Of a stretch of 37,110 nt of DNA, positions 1 to 8,456 are shown one piece after another (within the stretch, counting starts at the first letter, position 1; each line of letters starts with the position of its first letter). The DNA comes from Gilvimarinus algae (GTDB lineage Bacteria > Pseudomonadota > Gammaproteobacteria > Pseudomonadales > Cellvibrionaceae), in assembly GCF_030518215.1 (NCBI RefSeq), contig NZ_JAULRT010000046.1, positions 1 through 37,110 of the forward strand, written 5' to 3'. Made by a program: the position numbers and the translations under genes. Under the pieces are notes generated by a model. That model had not been told where the DNA came from, made no database searches, and was given only the letters and a program-made list of their open reading frames with translations.

Positions 1-141
1 ACCCGAAGGGCTGAAGCCAGTTTTGTCCCCAGCGTTGTTGCCGATCGCTTATTTGGAATGACCAAACCACGCTCTCAGCGCCTAGCTGGAAACAAAACTG
101 GCTTTCAGCAGGCGCATATAATTAGTGTGAACAGGCCCTAG
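1..141. mobile_element. Right end of a MITE-like inverted-repeat element (cut by window edge)
   Basis: These 141 bases match 31413-31553 with one difference (A at 58, G at 31470). That second copy is a complete 271-bp element with 28-bp terminal inverted repeats, so this is its right part and the left part lies outside the window. The terminal repeat occupies 114-141 and ends in CTAG. No transposase is visible. It may be the end of another MITE or of the full parent transposon; the window cannot tell which. Confidence 0.85.
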
Positions 142-327
142 TACAAACCCTCTTCTTTAGTCCCGACTTAAGAGGACATGCGGTGACCTAGTTATAGCCA
201 GATGTCAGGAGAGGGCGCCCAACTAACGGGCGCCCAGCCAAGTCGGGTTATTGATCCAGCCCCCAGAAGGCACTCTTTTTCAGTAGGTCGAGAGTGTTAG
301 CCAAACCTCGGCTGGTTGCTGCTTTGA
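142..327. other. Gene-free stretch with a perfect GC hairpin
   Basis: No convincing gene is present. A perfect hairpin lies at 213-220/228-235 (GGGCGCCC, 7-base loop). It is about 93 bases downstream of the leftward metallophosphoesterase gene and could fold in its 3' end, but no T-run follows on either strand, so a standard Rho-independent terminator is not supported. Confidence 0.4.
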
Positions 328-1191
328 TTAGGCGGCCTGTGCCACAGCGGCGTCTTCCTTTTCGCGCCATTGCACTTGGTCGCTGTAGTGGAGCAGGCGC
401 ATTTGGCCCGAGTAGTCCTCAACCAGGGCGGTGCAGTTTTCGATCCAGTCGCCGGTGTTGCAGTAGCGAATGCCGTCATTTTCCAGCATGGCGGGGTAGT
501 GGATGTGGCCGCAGATCACGCCGTCAAAGCCGCGGCGGCGGGCTTCGTCCATAGCCTCGTTCTGGTAGGTTTCAATCGCTTCTTTGGCGCCTTTGATGTT
601 GTCTTTGATCATGCCCGCCAGTGAGAAGTAGGGGCGGCCCATCCATTTGCGCCAGCGGTTGGCCCAGCGGTTGATAAACAGCAGCAGATTGTAGGCAATG
701 TCACCAAAAAATTTGGTGATGTGCGAGAGATTGATGTAGGCGTCCATGGCATCGCCGTGCATGATCAGGTAGCGCTTGCCGTTGGCGCAGGTGTATTCGT
801 GCTCCTCGATGATCTCAATGGGGCCGAACAGGTTGCCGGCAAACCGGCGCATGGGTTCGTCGTGGTTGCCCGGTACATAGATTACCCGTGTGCCGTTGTT
901 GGCCATCTCATAGAGTTTGAGCATGACGTTGTAATGCTGCTGCGGCCAGCGGAATTTGCGTTTGAGCGCCCACATATCGATGATGTCGCCGACCAAGTAG
1001 AGCGTGTCGCAGCTGATATTGTCGAGAAAATCCAACAGGTAATCGGCTTTGCAGTCGCGATACCCCAGATGGATATCTGAAATCCAGATGGTGCGACCTT
1101 TAATCAGCGAACTGTTGGCGGATTTTTTTTTGGCGGAGGATGAGCTGCGGGTGTGTGGTGTGGCGGTGTCACTGGCAGTCATAGTCGTCAT
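328..1191 (-). CDS. Metallophosphoesterase, UDP-2,3-diacylglucosamine hydrolase-like
   Basis: This 287-residue protein carries the calcineurin-type dinuclear metal site: SDIHLG (D39, H41), GD (D69), GNHD (N109, H110), HGD (H145) and GHIH (H229, H231). This is the arrangement of the LpxH/COG2908 group, which hydrolyses UDP-2,3-diacylglucosamine in lipid A synthesis or related pyrophosphates. It has a 30-residue polar N-terminal extension and is longer than classical LpxH (about 240 residues), so the exact substrate is open. An open frame runs upstream to 1452, but that part overlaps znuB. The ATG at 1191 has GAGG 8 bases upstream and is preferred; another ATG lies at 1182. It has its own upstream gap (1192-1318) and is probably not part of the znu transcript. 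Confidence 0.85.
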   Translation of the reverse strand: MTTMTASDTATPHTRSSSSAKKKSANSSLIKGRTIWISDIHLGYRDCKADYLLDFLDNISCDTLYLVGDIIDMWALKRKFRWPQQHYNVMLKLYEMANNGTRVIYVPGNHDEPMRRFAGNLFGPIEIIEEHEYTCANGKRYLIMHGDAMDAYINLSHITKFFGDIAYNLLLFINRWANRWRKWMGRPYFSLAGMIKDNIKGAKEAIETYQNEAMDEARRRGFDGVICGHIHYPAMLENDGIRYCNTGDWIENCTALVEDYSGQMRLLHYSDQVQWREKEDAAVAQAA

Positions 1192-1318
1192 GGTTATGGC
1201 CTCAGCGTTGCGTTGTGCAAAGTCTGGGTAACGCCTGTGACAGCTAGGCAACAAATTGGTGAAAGTTTGATTACATTGTGGGCGCAGACTGCTATTTGCC
1301 GGCGCTCTTTCTGTGCAG

Positions 1319-2104
1319 CTAGAAACGGCTGGGTTTAAGCAGCGAGAGCACAAAGGCTCCGGTGGCGCCGAGCACAATGGCCGGGCCCGCAGGCCAATCC
1401 CAGTAGAAAGACGCGGCGAGGCCGCCGGTGACCGCCAGCGCACCAATGGCACTGGCGGTGATGGCCATTTGCTCGGGTGTGTGGCTCAGGCGCCTGGCGG
1501 CGGCCGCCGGAATGATCAACAGGGCGGTGATCAAGAGCACGCCCACGACTTTCATGGCAATCGCGATCACCAGCGCCATCAGCAACATTAGCGCCGTGCG
1601 CACAGCGCTGACTCTTACACCCTCCACCCGCGCCAAATCTTCGTGCACGGTAATGGCCAGTAGTGGTCGCCAGAGCCAGGCGAGTACGCCCAGTACCAGC
1701 GCGCCCACCAGCCAAATGGTAATGACATCCGCCGCCGTGGTAGCGAGTATGTCGCCAAACAGATAGCCCAGCAGGTTGACCCGTCCGGGGCTGACCAAGC
1801 TTATGGCCACCAGCCCCAGCGCCAGGGTGGAGTGCGACAGAATCCCGAGCAGGGTGTCCGTGGCCAGCTGTCGGCTGCGCTGCAAGGCCACCAGCGCCAG
1901 CGCCAGGAGCAGGCAGCCAAAGGCGACCGCGGCGTTGAGGTTGATGTCCAGTAGCAGGCCCAGTGTCACACCGAGCAGCGCCGAGTGCGCCATGGTGTCG
2001 CCAAAGTAGGCCATGCGCCGCCAGACCGCAAAGCAACCCAGCGGCCCCGCCACCAAGGCCACGCCCAAGCCGGCTCCCAGAGCCAGTAGTAAGAAATCAG
2101 GCAT
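1319..2104 (-). CDS. znuB: Zinc ABC transporter permease ZnuB
   Basis: This 261-residue, highly hydrophobic protein has about seven to eight membrane segments and the family features of ABC-3 metal permeases: an early [21 protein letters not shown] stretch and a conserved middle [18 protein letters not shown] region. It forms the inner-membrane channel that takes zinc from ZnuA and is powered by ZnuC. Its ATG overlaps the last 8 bases of znuC, so translation is probably coupled. It is the last gene of the leftward zur-znuC-znuB operon. Confidence 0.95.
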   Translation of the reverse strand: MPDFLLLALGAGLGVALVAGPLGCFAVWRRMAYFGDTMAHSALLGVTLGLLLDINLNAAVAFGCLLLALALVALQRSRQLATDTLLGILSHSTLALGLVAISLVSPGRVNLLGYLFGDILATTAADVITIWLVGALVLGVLAWLWRPLLAITVHEDLARVEGVRVSAVRTALMLLMALVIAIAMKVVGVLLITALLIIPAAAARRLSHTPEQMAITASAIGALAVTGGLAASFYWDWPAGPAIVLGATGAFVLSLLKPSRF

Positions 2105-2861
2105 GGTGGGAGTGCTCGGGGTCTATTTCGCCGCACTGGTCGTGGGCGTGATCGTGATGGTGGGTATAGAGTGCGATCTGCGCCTGGGCCCTGTGGCCGA
2201 AAAGCTCCAGATAGGCTGGGTCGTTGGTGACCTGTTCCGGGTGGCCGTGGCAGCAGATGTGGCCATTCAGGCATACGACGGTATCGGTGTTGGCCATTAC
2301 CAGATGCAGGTCGTGCGAGATCAGCAGTACGGCGCAACCGAGCTCGTGACGCAGCTCGTTGATCAATGCATAGAGGGCGGCTTGGCCCGACACATCCACC
2401 CCCTGCACAGGTTCATCCAGCACCAGTAGTTGCGGATTGCGCAACAGTGCGCGGGCCAGCAGCACGCGCTGCGTCTCGCCTCCAGATAGTGCCTGCATGG
2501 GCTGATGGAGCAGGCCGGCCGCGCCGGTGCGCTCCAGCGCTCGCTGGGCGCGGTGTTTGTCGCCGCCGCCGAGGGTGAGAAAGCGCGCAACGGTCAGCGG
2601 CAAGCTGGCATCAATGTGCAGGGTTTGCGGCATGTAACCAATGCGCAGGCCGGGTTTGAGGTACAGCTCGCCGCGCGTGATGTTGCCAAGGCCCAGAATG
2701 GCACGCACCAGCGTGGTTTTACCCGCGCCATTGGGGCCGATCAGGGTGAGAATTTCGCCGGCGTGAAGCGCCAGGTCGGCGCTGTCGACCAGGGTGCGAC
2801 CGCCGCGCTCCACACTCAGTTGGCGTGTCTGGACAAGCAGTTCGCGGTTTGTCTCAGGCAT
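2097..2861 (-). CDS. znuC: Zinc ABC transporter ATPase ZnuC with His-rich tail
   Basis: This 254-residue ABC ATPase has Walker A GPNGAGKT (42-49), signature LSGGETQR (from 125), Walker B LLVLDEP with catalytic E150, and an SHD H-loop. It energises zinc import through ZnuB. The last 23 residues are rich in His and Asp (HHHDHAHD, then HSHH), a probable metal-binding tail. The open frame continues upstream to 2930 inside zur; the ATG at 2861 overlaps the zur stop by 8 bases and gives the usual family N-terminus, so it is chosen. The overlaps at both ends mark a tight zur-znuC-znuB operon. Confidence 0.95.
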   Translation of the reverse strand: MPETNRELLVQTRQLSVERGGRTLVDSADLALHAGEILTLIGPNGAGKTTLVRAILGLGNITRGELYLKPGLRIGYMPQTLHIDASLPLTVARFLTLGGGDKHRAQRALERTGAAGLLHQPMQALSGGETQRVLLARALLRNPQLLVLDEPVQGVDVSGQAALYALINELRHELGCAVLLISHDLHLVMANTDTVVCLNGHICCHGHPEQVTNDPAYLELFGHRAQAQIALYTHHHDHAHDQCGEIDPEHSHHA

Positions 2862-3351
2862 CGGCGCTGCTGCGTTTATGGCAGTCGGGGCACAGGCCAA
2901 AGACTTCCAGTGATTGAGACGTAACGGCAAAACCGGCGGCGCCTGCGGCTTTTTGAATGCTGTCGCTTACGGCTTTGGAGTGAATTTCTTCAGCCCGACC
3001 GCATTCGTCGCAGAGCAAAAAGTGACTGGCGTGGCTGTGATCCGGGTGCGGGCAACCGATAAAGGCATTGAGGGCGCCGATGCGGTGGATGAGCTTTTGT
3101 TCGAGTAGAAAGTCCAGCGCCCGGTACACGGTGGGCGGAGCCACCTGGCGGGTCGCCTCGGCGGCCAGCAGATCAATAAGAGCGTAGGCGCCCAGCGGCT
3201 TATGGCTCTGCCAGATCAGTTCCAGCACCTGTTTACGCAGTGGAGTCAGGCGCACGCCGCGCTCCTCGCATAAGGTGACGGCCGAGTGCAGCGCATCATT
3301 CACGCAGTGCTTGTGATTGTGGCGCCGAAAGGCGAGAGAGGCATTGTCCAT
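2854..3351 (-). CDS. zur: Zinc uptake regulator Zur (Fur family)
   Basis: This 165-residue Fur-family protein has an N-terminal winged helix ([12 protein letters not shown], then [20 protein letters not shown]) and a metal-binding C-terminal half. The C-terminal half contains [17 protein letters not shown] and a second CPDC, which together form the structural Cys4 zinc site. Its position as first gene of an operon with znuCB, and the Zur-like operator directly upstream, identify it as Zur rather than Fur. When zinc is plentiful it should repress znuA, znuCB and itself. No Shine-Dalgarno sequence is evident before the ATG at 3351, so the start could be leaderless or weakly translated. Confidence 0.93.
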   Translation of the reverse strand: MDNASLAFRRHNHKHCVNDALHSAVTLCEERGVRLTPLRKQVLELIWQSHKPLGAYALIDLLAAEATRQVAPPTVYRALDFLLEQKLIHRIGALNAFIGCPHPDHSHASHFLLCDECGRAEEIHSKAVSDSIQKAAGAAGFAVTSQSLEVFGLCPDCHKRSSADA

Positions 3352-3358
3352 AGGGAGA

Positions 3359-3385
3359 GTATAACGAATATGTTATACTATAACC
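3359..3385. promoter_or_regulatory. Overlapping Zur-type operator dyads between zur and znuA
   Basis: Two overlapping palindromes lie in the 66-base gap between the divergent zur and znuA genes. One is GTTATA-C-TATAAC at 3372-3384, which matches the gammaproteobacterial Zur consensus core (TGTTATAnTATAACA). The other is GTATAAC-N6-GTTATAC at 3359-3378. TATACT at 3374-3379 could serve as a -10 element for znuA inside the operator. Confidence 0.85.
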
Positions 3386-3417
3386 ATTGGTGTGCCTGAC
3401 GATTTCCCGGAATTTTT

Positions 3418-4320
3418 ATGCCTAGACCCTGTCGCTTCCACAGGCTGTGGCTCTTTGCCCTGCTGATACTGATGACCCTGCCCGGCCGTGCCTCTGAGCC
3501 TTTGCAAGTACTTACTAGCATTCGACCGCTGGCGCTTATTGCCGCGGAGGTGGTCGCGCCTGATGATCGGCTGGAAAGCCTGTTGCCAGCCGGAGTGTCG
3601 CCCCACGCGTTTAGCTTGCGGGTTTCGGACATGCGCGCGCTTACTGGCGCGGATTTGGTGCTCTGGGTGGGCCCTCAGCTGGAGGCCTTTTTGGCCAAGC
3701 CCCTCGCTGGTGCCGCGTCTCGCTCGCTGCAGGCGGCAGCATTGAATGAGATGAGTTGGCCTTCGGCGGCGCCCGTGGATGACCATGGTCACGGCCATGG
3801 CCACGGGGTGGACAACCACTTGTGGCTCAACCCGAATAACGCGGTGGTCCTTGCCGAGGCGTTGGCTGAGCGTCTGGGGCAGTTGCGCCCGGATCTGGCC
3901 GGGCAATATCGTGATCGGGCTGAGGCGTTTGCGCGGCGAATGGCGTCGCTGGATCAGACGCTTATGGCAGCGCTGGCACCTGTCAGTGAGCGGGGATTTG
4001 CCGTTTACCACGACGGGTACCGTCACTTTGTCGAGCACTATGGCCTGCGCCAATTGGATTATGTGTCGGTAACCCCCGAGCTGACCGCGGGGGCGAAGCA
4101 TTTGTATCATCTTGAGCAGGCGCTGCGCGATCAGGCGGCGTGCCTGTTTGTCGAGCCCTACGCCGATACCACCTCAGCCCGGCAGCTGGGAGAGCGCCTC
4201 GGTTTGGGTGTGAGTGAGTTGGATCCGCTGGCGAGCAACCGAGCGGTGGAAAGCTACGATGCGCTGATGCGCGGGCTCGCCGACACGATGCTAGCCTGCC
4301 TTCTCGGTGACCAGCGTTGA
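3418..4320 (+). CDS. znuA: Periplasmic zinc-binding protein ZnuA
   Basis: This 300-residue protein begins with a signal peptide (hydrophobic core around 9-22, cleavage near GRAS-EP). It is a cluster A-I solute-binding protein: H63 in SPHAF, H134 in NHLWLNP and H198 in VYHDGY are the expected zinc ligands. An acidic His-rich loop (121-134, DDHGHGHGHG) typical of ZnuA sits between the first two. It captures zinc in the periplasm and delivers it to ZnuB. It is divergent from zur-znuCB and shares the operator. Its 3' end overlaps the convergent small gene 4291-4563 by 30 bases. Confidence 0.95.
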   Translation: MPRPCRFHRLWLFALLILMTLPGRASEPLQVLTSIRPLALIAAEVVAPDDRLESLLPAGVSPHAFSLRVSDMRALTGADLVLWVGPQLEAFLAKPLAGAASRSLQAAALNEMSWPSAAPVDDHGHGHGHGVDNHLWLNPNNAVVLAEALAERLGQLRPDLAGQYRDRAEAFARRMASLDQTLMAALAPVSERGFAVYHDGYRHFVEHYGLRQLDYVSVTPELTAGAKHLYHLEQALRDQAACLFVEPYADTTSARQLGERLGLGVSELDPLASNRAVESYDALMRGLADTMLACLLGDQR

Positions 4321-4563
4321 GGGTGTCAGTACTACGCCCTCGCTGCGCAGGGCGCTGAGCTGGTGGGGGTGAAGTTCATCGGCAAGATGGGCGCAGCAGT
4401 TGCGCACGTCTGCGTGGGGCGAGCGGGTCCCGTCGAGCAGCAGGTCGAGCTGACCGCGCTGGGATGAAAGCTTGTGGCGCACGCCGGTGTGGCGGTAGAT
4501 CAGGCTGGCGAGTTGCTGTAGGCGAAACACGCCGGCCTGCGAAAAGATGAGCTTGCTGTTCAC
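4291..4563 (-). CDS. Small protein of unknown function, convergent with znuA
   Basis: I do not recognise this 90-residue protein. It has no signal peptide or membrane segment, and reads as a compact basic N-terminal half (FRLQQLASLIYRHTGVRHKL) followed by a Cys/His-containing middle (HADVRNCCAHL). Two GTG codons compete for the start, at 4569 and 4563; the second has AGAGGG with a 7-base gap and is preferred, while for the first the same sequence is too close. It overlaps the end of znuA by 30 bases on the opposite strand. The good ribosome site and clean length argue for a real gene, but no function can be given. Confidence 0.55.
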   Translation of the reverse strand: MNSKLIFSQAGVFRLQQLASLIYRHTGVRHKLSSQRGQLDLLLDGTRSPHADVRNCCAHLADELHPHQLSALRSEGVVLTPSTLVTEKAG

Positions 4564-4819
4564 GTTCACTCCCTCTGGCGGTACCAGTAGTTCAGAAAAG
4601 ACGACGTCCGTTCGTCAGTGTAGGTAACCTGCAACAGCTTGATGACACCGTGTTTACCAGACGTGATCGGTTTGGCTTAAACACTGTGACAGCGCCGCTG
4701 TATTGGGTTATATCCCGGGGATGGATGTCACTTTTGGCGACATTTTCCTCCGGAATGATCTGGTTTTTAGTGCCCTTGGGCACAAGCCACGCTTTACTTG
4801 CAAACAAACAATCTAAGCT

Positions 4820-5092
4820 TTAGAGCTTCAGGCGACGCTGCATGTCTTCTTCGAACTTCTTGTCGAGCTTGGCACTGATTTTCTCCGCCAGTTGGTCGGA
4901 CTTTTCGGCTACATCCAGGTCCAGAACCTTGATGGAGGCCGAGTTCAGTTTTTGCTCGGTTTTAAAGTTGATGGCTTCAGTCGTCTTCGCGGCGGCCAGG
5001 GTAAGGCTGTCGCTCGTCTCTGAATTGGCTTCGTCGGCTGTGGCGCTTGCGGCCAACAGCAATCCTGCCAGTAATACACCATAGGTCTTCAT
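4820..5092 (-). CDS. Small secreted protein of unknown function
   Basis: This 90-residue protein has a clear signal peptide (MKTYGVLLAGLLLAASATA, cleavage before DEANS). The mature part is about 70 residues, charged and predicted helical (LDVAEKSDQLAEKISAKLDKKFEEDM), with no cysteines, consistent with a small periplasmic helical or coiled-coil protein. The ATG at 5092 has GGAGGG six bases upstream, which decides the start over an earlier in-frame codon at 5122. It is divergent from polA. A striking 12-bp dyad lies about 80 bases upstream. Confidence 0.75.
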   Translation of the reverse strand: MKTYGVLLAGLLLAASATADEANSETSDSLTLAAAKTTEAINFKTEQKLNSASIKVLDLDVAEKSDQLAEKISAKLDKKFEEDMQRRLKL

Positions 5093-5410
5093 AAGATGCC
5101 CTCCGTTGGTTGGTGATGCCACTGCGCTGGTGTGTCGCGGTGGCTGATGTCGTAATCGATCGCTTTTGGCGATCTGTTACCATCTGTTACTAATGGTAAC
5201 AGATAATCTTGGAGTGTCTAGGGGGTAACGGTTTAAAATCTTAATAAAGCTTATAAAAATTTGAATTAAGTCTCTGTATTTTGGTTATTTTCGGTCATGC
5301 CTCTTTGTTTGAGCGGCTATTAATCGGCTGGTAACACTTTTGGGTAAAACCTCCGGCGGTGCGATTGGTGTATCCTTGCGGTTCTGAAATACTCTGGCTA
5401 AGACTGCGTT
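5093..5410. other. 318-base gap between the small secreted gene and polA
   Basis: This is a divergent intergenic region with no gene. It contains the dyad at 5172-5204, a hairpin GATCGC-ttttg-GCGATC at 5158-5174, and an A/T-rich tract around 5230-5275 that could act as an upstream promoter element. A weak promoter for polA is conceivable near 5363-5391 (TTGGTG, 17 bases, AATACT), but it is not convincing. Confidence 0.4.
5172..5204. promoter_or_regulatory. Dyad of ATCTGTTAC repeats, probable operator
   Basis: A perfect 12-bp inverted repeat, ATCTGTTACCAT (5172-5183) and its complement (5193-5204), flanks a 9-base spacer. The spacer itself begins within a second direct copy of ATCTGTTAC (5182-5190). 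Three copies in 33 bases suggest binding of an unidentified regulator. It lies 80 bases upstream of the small secreted gene and about 200 bases upstream of polA. Confidence 0.5.
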
Positions 5411-8131
5411 ATGACCGATAAAGCCCCTGTCGTCCTGGTGGACGGCTCCTCCTATCTCTACCGTGCTTACCATGCCTTGCCGCCGCTGACCAACTCGCGA
5501 GGCGAGCCCACGGGTGCCGTGAAGGGCGTGATCAATATGATCCGGCGCTTGCTGAAGGATTACCCCGACAGTCCGGTGGCTGTGGTGTTTGATGCCAAGG
5601 GCAAGACGTTTCGCGACGAGCTGTTCGCCGAGTACAAGGCGCAGCGCCCACCCATGCCTGACGATATGCGCCCCCAGGTGGAGCCAATCCATCAGATTGT
5701 CCGGGCCATGGGTTTACCGCTGTTAATAGAAGAGGGCGTAGAGGCCGATGATGTCATCGGCACGCTCGCCTGTCAGGCCAAAGACGACGGCCGACCAGTG
5801 GTGGTCTCGACCGGTGATAAAGACATGGCCCAGCTGGTGAACCACAAGGTCACGCTGGTCAATACCATGACCGGCACTGTGCTCGATGAAGACGGGGTGC
5901 GGGAGAAGTACGGTTTCGGCCCGAAGTTGATGATCGATTTTCTCGCGCTGATGGGCGACAAGGTGGATAACATTCCCGGGGTGCCAGGTGTGGGCGAGAA
6001 AACTGCCAAGGCCTTGCTGCAGGGCATCGGTGGGTTGGATGCGCTCTACGATAACCTGGAGGCTATTCGCGAGCTGGATTTTCGCGGTGCCAAGAAAATG
6101 CCGGAAAAGCTGCTTGAGCACAAAGATCAGGCCTACCTTTCTTATCAGTTGGCGACCATTAAAGTGGATGTGCCGCTGCACGTCAGTGTCGATGAAATTG
6201 TCTTGGGCGAGCCCGACAATGCCGAGCTCAAAGCGCTGTTCCGGCGATTGGAGTTTAAAAGTTGGGTCGATGAGCTAGAAGGTGAAGAGGTGGGAGAAGC
6301 CCCGGCGCCTGCGGAGCAGGTCGAGGTGGACTACGAGACCATTTTGGCAAAGGCATCCTTTAACCGTTGGTTGCAGCGTCTCAAGGACGCCGAGCTTTTT
6401 GCCTTTGATACCGAAACCACCAGCCTGCACGCTATGGAGGCCGAGATCGTCGGCGTATCCTTTGCGGTGGAGGCGGGCAAAGCGGCCTATGTGCCCCTGG
6501 CGCACGACTATCTGGATGCGCCGGCGCAGCTCGAGCGCGACTGGGTGCTCGCCGAGCTCAAGCCCCTGCTGGAAGATGCCGGCAAGGCCAAGGTGGGTCA
6601 AAACCTCAAATACGATCGCAATGTGCTGGCCAACCATGGCATCACCCTGCGGGGCATCGCCTGGGACACAATGCTTGAGTCCTATGTGCACAACTCTGTA
6701 GCCGGGCGTCACGATATGGATTCATTGGCGCTGCGCTATCTCGACACCAGCACCATTCACTTCGAAGACATTGCCGGCAAGGGCGCCAAGCAGCTCACCT
6801 TTAACCAGATAAAGGTAGAGGATGCCGCCCCCTACGCGGCCGAAGACGCCGACATCACCCTCAGGCTGCATCAGCGTATCTGGCCCGAACTCGAGAGTGA
6901 GGCGTCCCTGCGCCGGGTGCTGATGGACATAGAGATGCCATTGGTGCCGGTACTGGCCGATATTGAGCGCAACGGTGCGCTGGTGGATGCTGATCAACTG
7001 GGCAAGCAGAGCAAAGAGCTGGAATCGCGGCTGGTGGCTCTGGAGCGCGAGGCCTACGACCTGGCCGGGACCGAGTTCAACCTCAGTTCGCCCAAGCAGC
7101 TGGGAGTGATTCTCTTTGAGCAGCTGGAGCTGCCGGTGGTGAAGAAGACCAAAACCGGCGCGCCCTCCACCGCCGAAGATGTGCTGCAGGAGCTGGCACT
7201 GGATTACTCCCTGCCCAAATTGATTCTGGAGTACCGGGGGCTGGCCAAGCTCAAGTCCACTTATACCGACAAGCTGCCTAAAATGATCAACCCGCGCACC
7301 GGGCGTATCCACACCTCCTATCATCAGGCGGTGGCCGCCACCGGACGTTTATCGTCGGCCGACCCCAACTTGCAGAATATCCCCATTCGCACCGAGCAGG
7401 GGCGGCGGATTCGCAAGGCTTTTGTCGCGCCTAAAGGCTACCGGATTCTCGCGGCCGATTATTCGCAGATTGAGCTGCGGATCATGGCTCACCTGTCGCG
7501 GGATGAGGGCCTGTTGAACGCCTTCGCCGAGGGGCTGGATGTGCACCGGGCCACGGCGGCGGAGGTCTTTGCCACTGAGCTCGATAAAGTCACAGACGAA
7601 ATGCGCCGCCGCGCCAAAGCTATTAATTTTGGCTTGATCTACGGCATGTCCGCCTTCGGCCTGGGCAAGCAGCTGGGCCTTGGGCGCAGTGAGGCCCAGG
7701 GTTACATCGACCGCTATTTTGAGCGCTATCCAGGGGTGGCGCGCTATATGGATGAGACCCGTGCACTGGCCCACGAGAAGGGCTACGTCGAAACCCTATT
7801 GGGTCGGCGACTCTATCTGCCGGAAATCAATGCGCGCAATAAGATGTTGCAGCAGGCCGCTGAGCGGACCGCGATCAACGCGCCTATGCAGGGCACGGCT
7901 GCAGACATTATCAAAAAAGCGATGATCCGCGTCGCTGGCTGGCTCAATGAGGGCACCCTGGATGCCCGGCTGGTGATGCAGGTGCACGATGAACTGGTGC
8001 TGGAAGTCGCCGAAAAAGACGTGGAAGCCGTGCGCGCCGGGGTGGTTGAGCGTATGAGCGGTGCCGCTGAGCTGGCCGTGCCGCTGGTGGTAGACACTGG
8101 GGTAGGCGAGAGCTGGGATGAGGCGCATTAA
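5411..8131 (+). CDS. polA: DNA polymerase I
   Basis: This 906-residue protein fills gaps and removes RNA primers in replication and repair. All three domains are present. The 5' nuclease is N-terminal ([46 protein letters not shown]). The 3'-5' exonuclease has an intact [10 protein letters not shown] acidic motif. The polymerase domain has motif [15 protein letters not shown], the O-helix [14 protein letters not shown] and motif [10 protein letters not shown]. The length is somewhat below E. coli PolA (928) and close to pseudomonads. It is followed by the small-RNA gap and engB, as in E. coli and Pseudomonas. Confidence 0.97.
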   Translation: MTDKAPVVLVDGSSYLYRAYHALPPLTNSRGEPTGAVKGVINMIRRLLKDYPDSPVAVVFDAKGKTFRDELFAEYKAQRPPMPDDMRPQVEPIHQIVRAMGLPLLIEEGVEADDVIGTLACQAKDDGRPVVVSTGDKDMAQLVNHKVTLVNTMTGTVLDEDGVREKYGFGPKLMIDFLALMGDKVDNIPGVPGVGEKTAKALLQGIGGLDALYDNLEAIRELDFRGAKKMPEKLLEHKDQAYLSYQLATIKVDVPLHVSVDEIVLGEPDNAELKALFRRLEFKSWVDELEGEEVGEAPAPAEQVEVDYETILAKASFNRWLQRLKDAELFAFDTETTSLHAMEAEIVGVSFAVEAGKAAYVPLAHDYLDAPAQLERDWVLAELKPLLEDAGKAKVGQNLKYDRNVLANHGITLRGIAWDTMLESYVHNSVAGRHDMDSLALRYLDTSTIHFEDIAGKGAKQLTFNQIKVEDAAPYAAEDADITLRLHQRIWPELESEASLRRVLMDIEMPLVPVLADIERNGALVDADQLGKQSKELESRLVALEREAYDLAGTEFNLSSPKQLGVILFEQLELPVVKKTKTGAPSTAEDVLQELALDYSLPKLILEYRGLAKLKSTYTDKLPKMINPRTGRIHTSYHQAVAATGRLSSADPNLQNIPIRTEQGRRIRKAFVAPKGYRILAADYSQIELRIMAHLSRDEGLLNAFAEGLDVHRATAAEVFATELDKVTDEMRRRAKAINFGLIYGMSAFGLGKQLGLGRSEAQGYIDRYFERYPGVARYMDETRALAHEKGYVETLLGRRLYLPEINARNKMLQQAAERTAINAPMQGTAADIIKKAMIRVAGWLNEGTLDARLVMQVHDELVLEVAEKDVEAVRAGVVERMSGAAELAVPLVVDTGVGESWDEAH

Positions 8132-8191
8132 TCGTTAATGCAGCCTCAAAAGGGCTTGTTCAGCAATGAATGGAAAAAATCCAAATATTTT

Positions 8192-8219
8192 GGAACTATT
8201 CTGCCGACTGCCCCTCAAA
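8192..8219 (+). promoter_or_regulatory. Sigma-E/AlgU-like promoter
   Basis: GGAACTA (8192-8198), 16 bases, then TCAAA (8215-8219) agrees with the extracytoplasmic stress sigma factor consensus (GGAACTT, about 16 bases, TCAAA or TCTGA). It lies 61 bases after the polA stop and would start transcription near 8225, just ahead of a small-RNA-like sequence ending in a strong terminator. Confidence 0.6.
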
Positions 8220-8224
8220 GAAGA

Positions 8225-8339
8225 CAGCACACTGATTGACGTTGGTTTTTCATGAGCTCCTCCTCCCTTGACCCGATGGTCAATTTGGCAGAATAGACTT
8301 CTGACACTAAGCCCCAATCCTCTGGTTGGGGTTTTTTTT
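8225..8339 (+). ncRNA. Candidate small RNA, ErsA/Spot 42 position
   Basis: This is a predicted transcript of about 115 nt from the sigma-E-like promoter to the terminator. It has an unpaired C/T-rich stretch, CTCCTCCTCCC (8257-8267), complementary to ribosome-binding sites. A hairpin TTGACC-CGAT-GGTCAA (8268-8283) and the terminator hairpin follow. The polA-engB gap carries Spot 42 (spf) in E. coli and the AlgU-dependent, roughly 130-nt ErsA in P. aeruginosa. Position, promoter type, size and terminator agree with ErsA; sequence homology was not tested. The 5' end is inferred to within a few bases. No open reading frame here looks real. Confidence 0.65.
8312..8339 (+). terminator. Rho-independent terminator of the candidate small RNA
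   Basis: CCCCAA (8312-8317) pairs with TTGGGG (8326-8331). Two further C-G pairs lie inside after a bulged T, the loop is TCT, and T8 follows (8332-8339). Confidence 0.9.
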
Positions 8340-8424
8340 ATGTCCGGGTTCCCGATCGTCCGGAGTCGGTGTTGGCAAACCGTCGGAAACACCAACCAGC
8401 TCACAAACTTTTACAAATGCCAGT

Positions 8425-8451
8425 GAACTTACACTTTACGCCTTAGTCTTA
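8425..8451 (+). promoter_or_regulatory. Second sigma-E-like promoter
   Basis: GAACTT (8425-8430), 16 bases, TCTTA (8447-8451). The -35 is a perfect ECF-type core; the -10 differs from TCTGA at one base. The spacing equals that of the promoter at 8192. It precedes a second terminator with no gene between. Confidence 0.45.
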
Positions 8452-8456
8452 GAAGG

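Noticed and set aside
1192-1452. N-terminal extension of the metallophosphoesterase frame
   Set aside because: These codons overlap the znuB 3' end and the intergenic gap and are not family-like; the ATG at 1191 with GAGG is a better start.
4592-4807. Minus-strand frame of 71 codons between the two small genes
   Set aside because: No ribosome site, no recognisable features, and composition unlike its neighbours; treated as non-coding.
8135-8404. Minus-strand frame of 89 codons in the polA-engB gap
   Set aside because: It crosses the plus-strand terminator and sigma-E-like promoter region and has no protein-like pattern; the small-RNA reading explains the sequence better.
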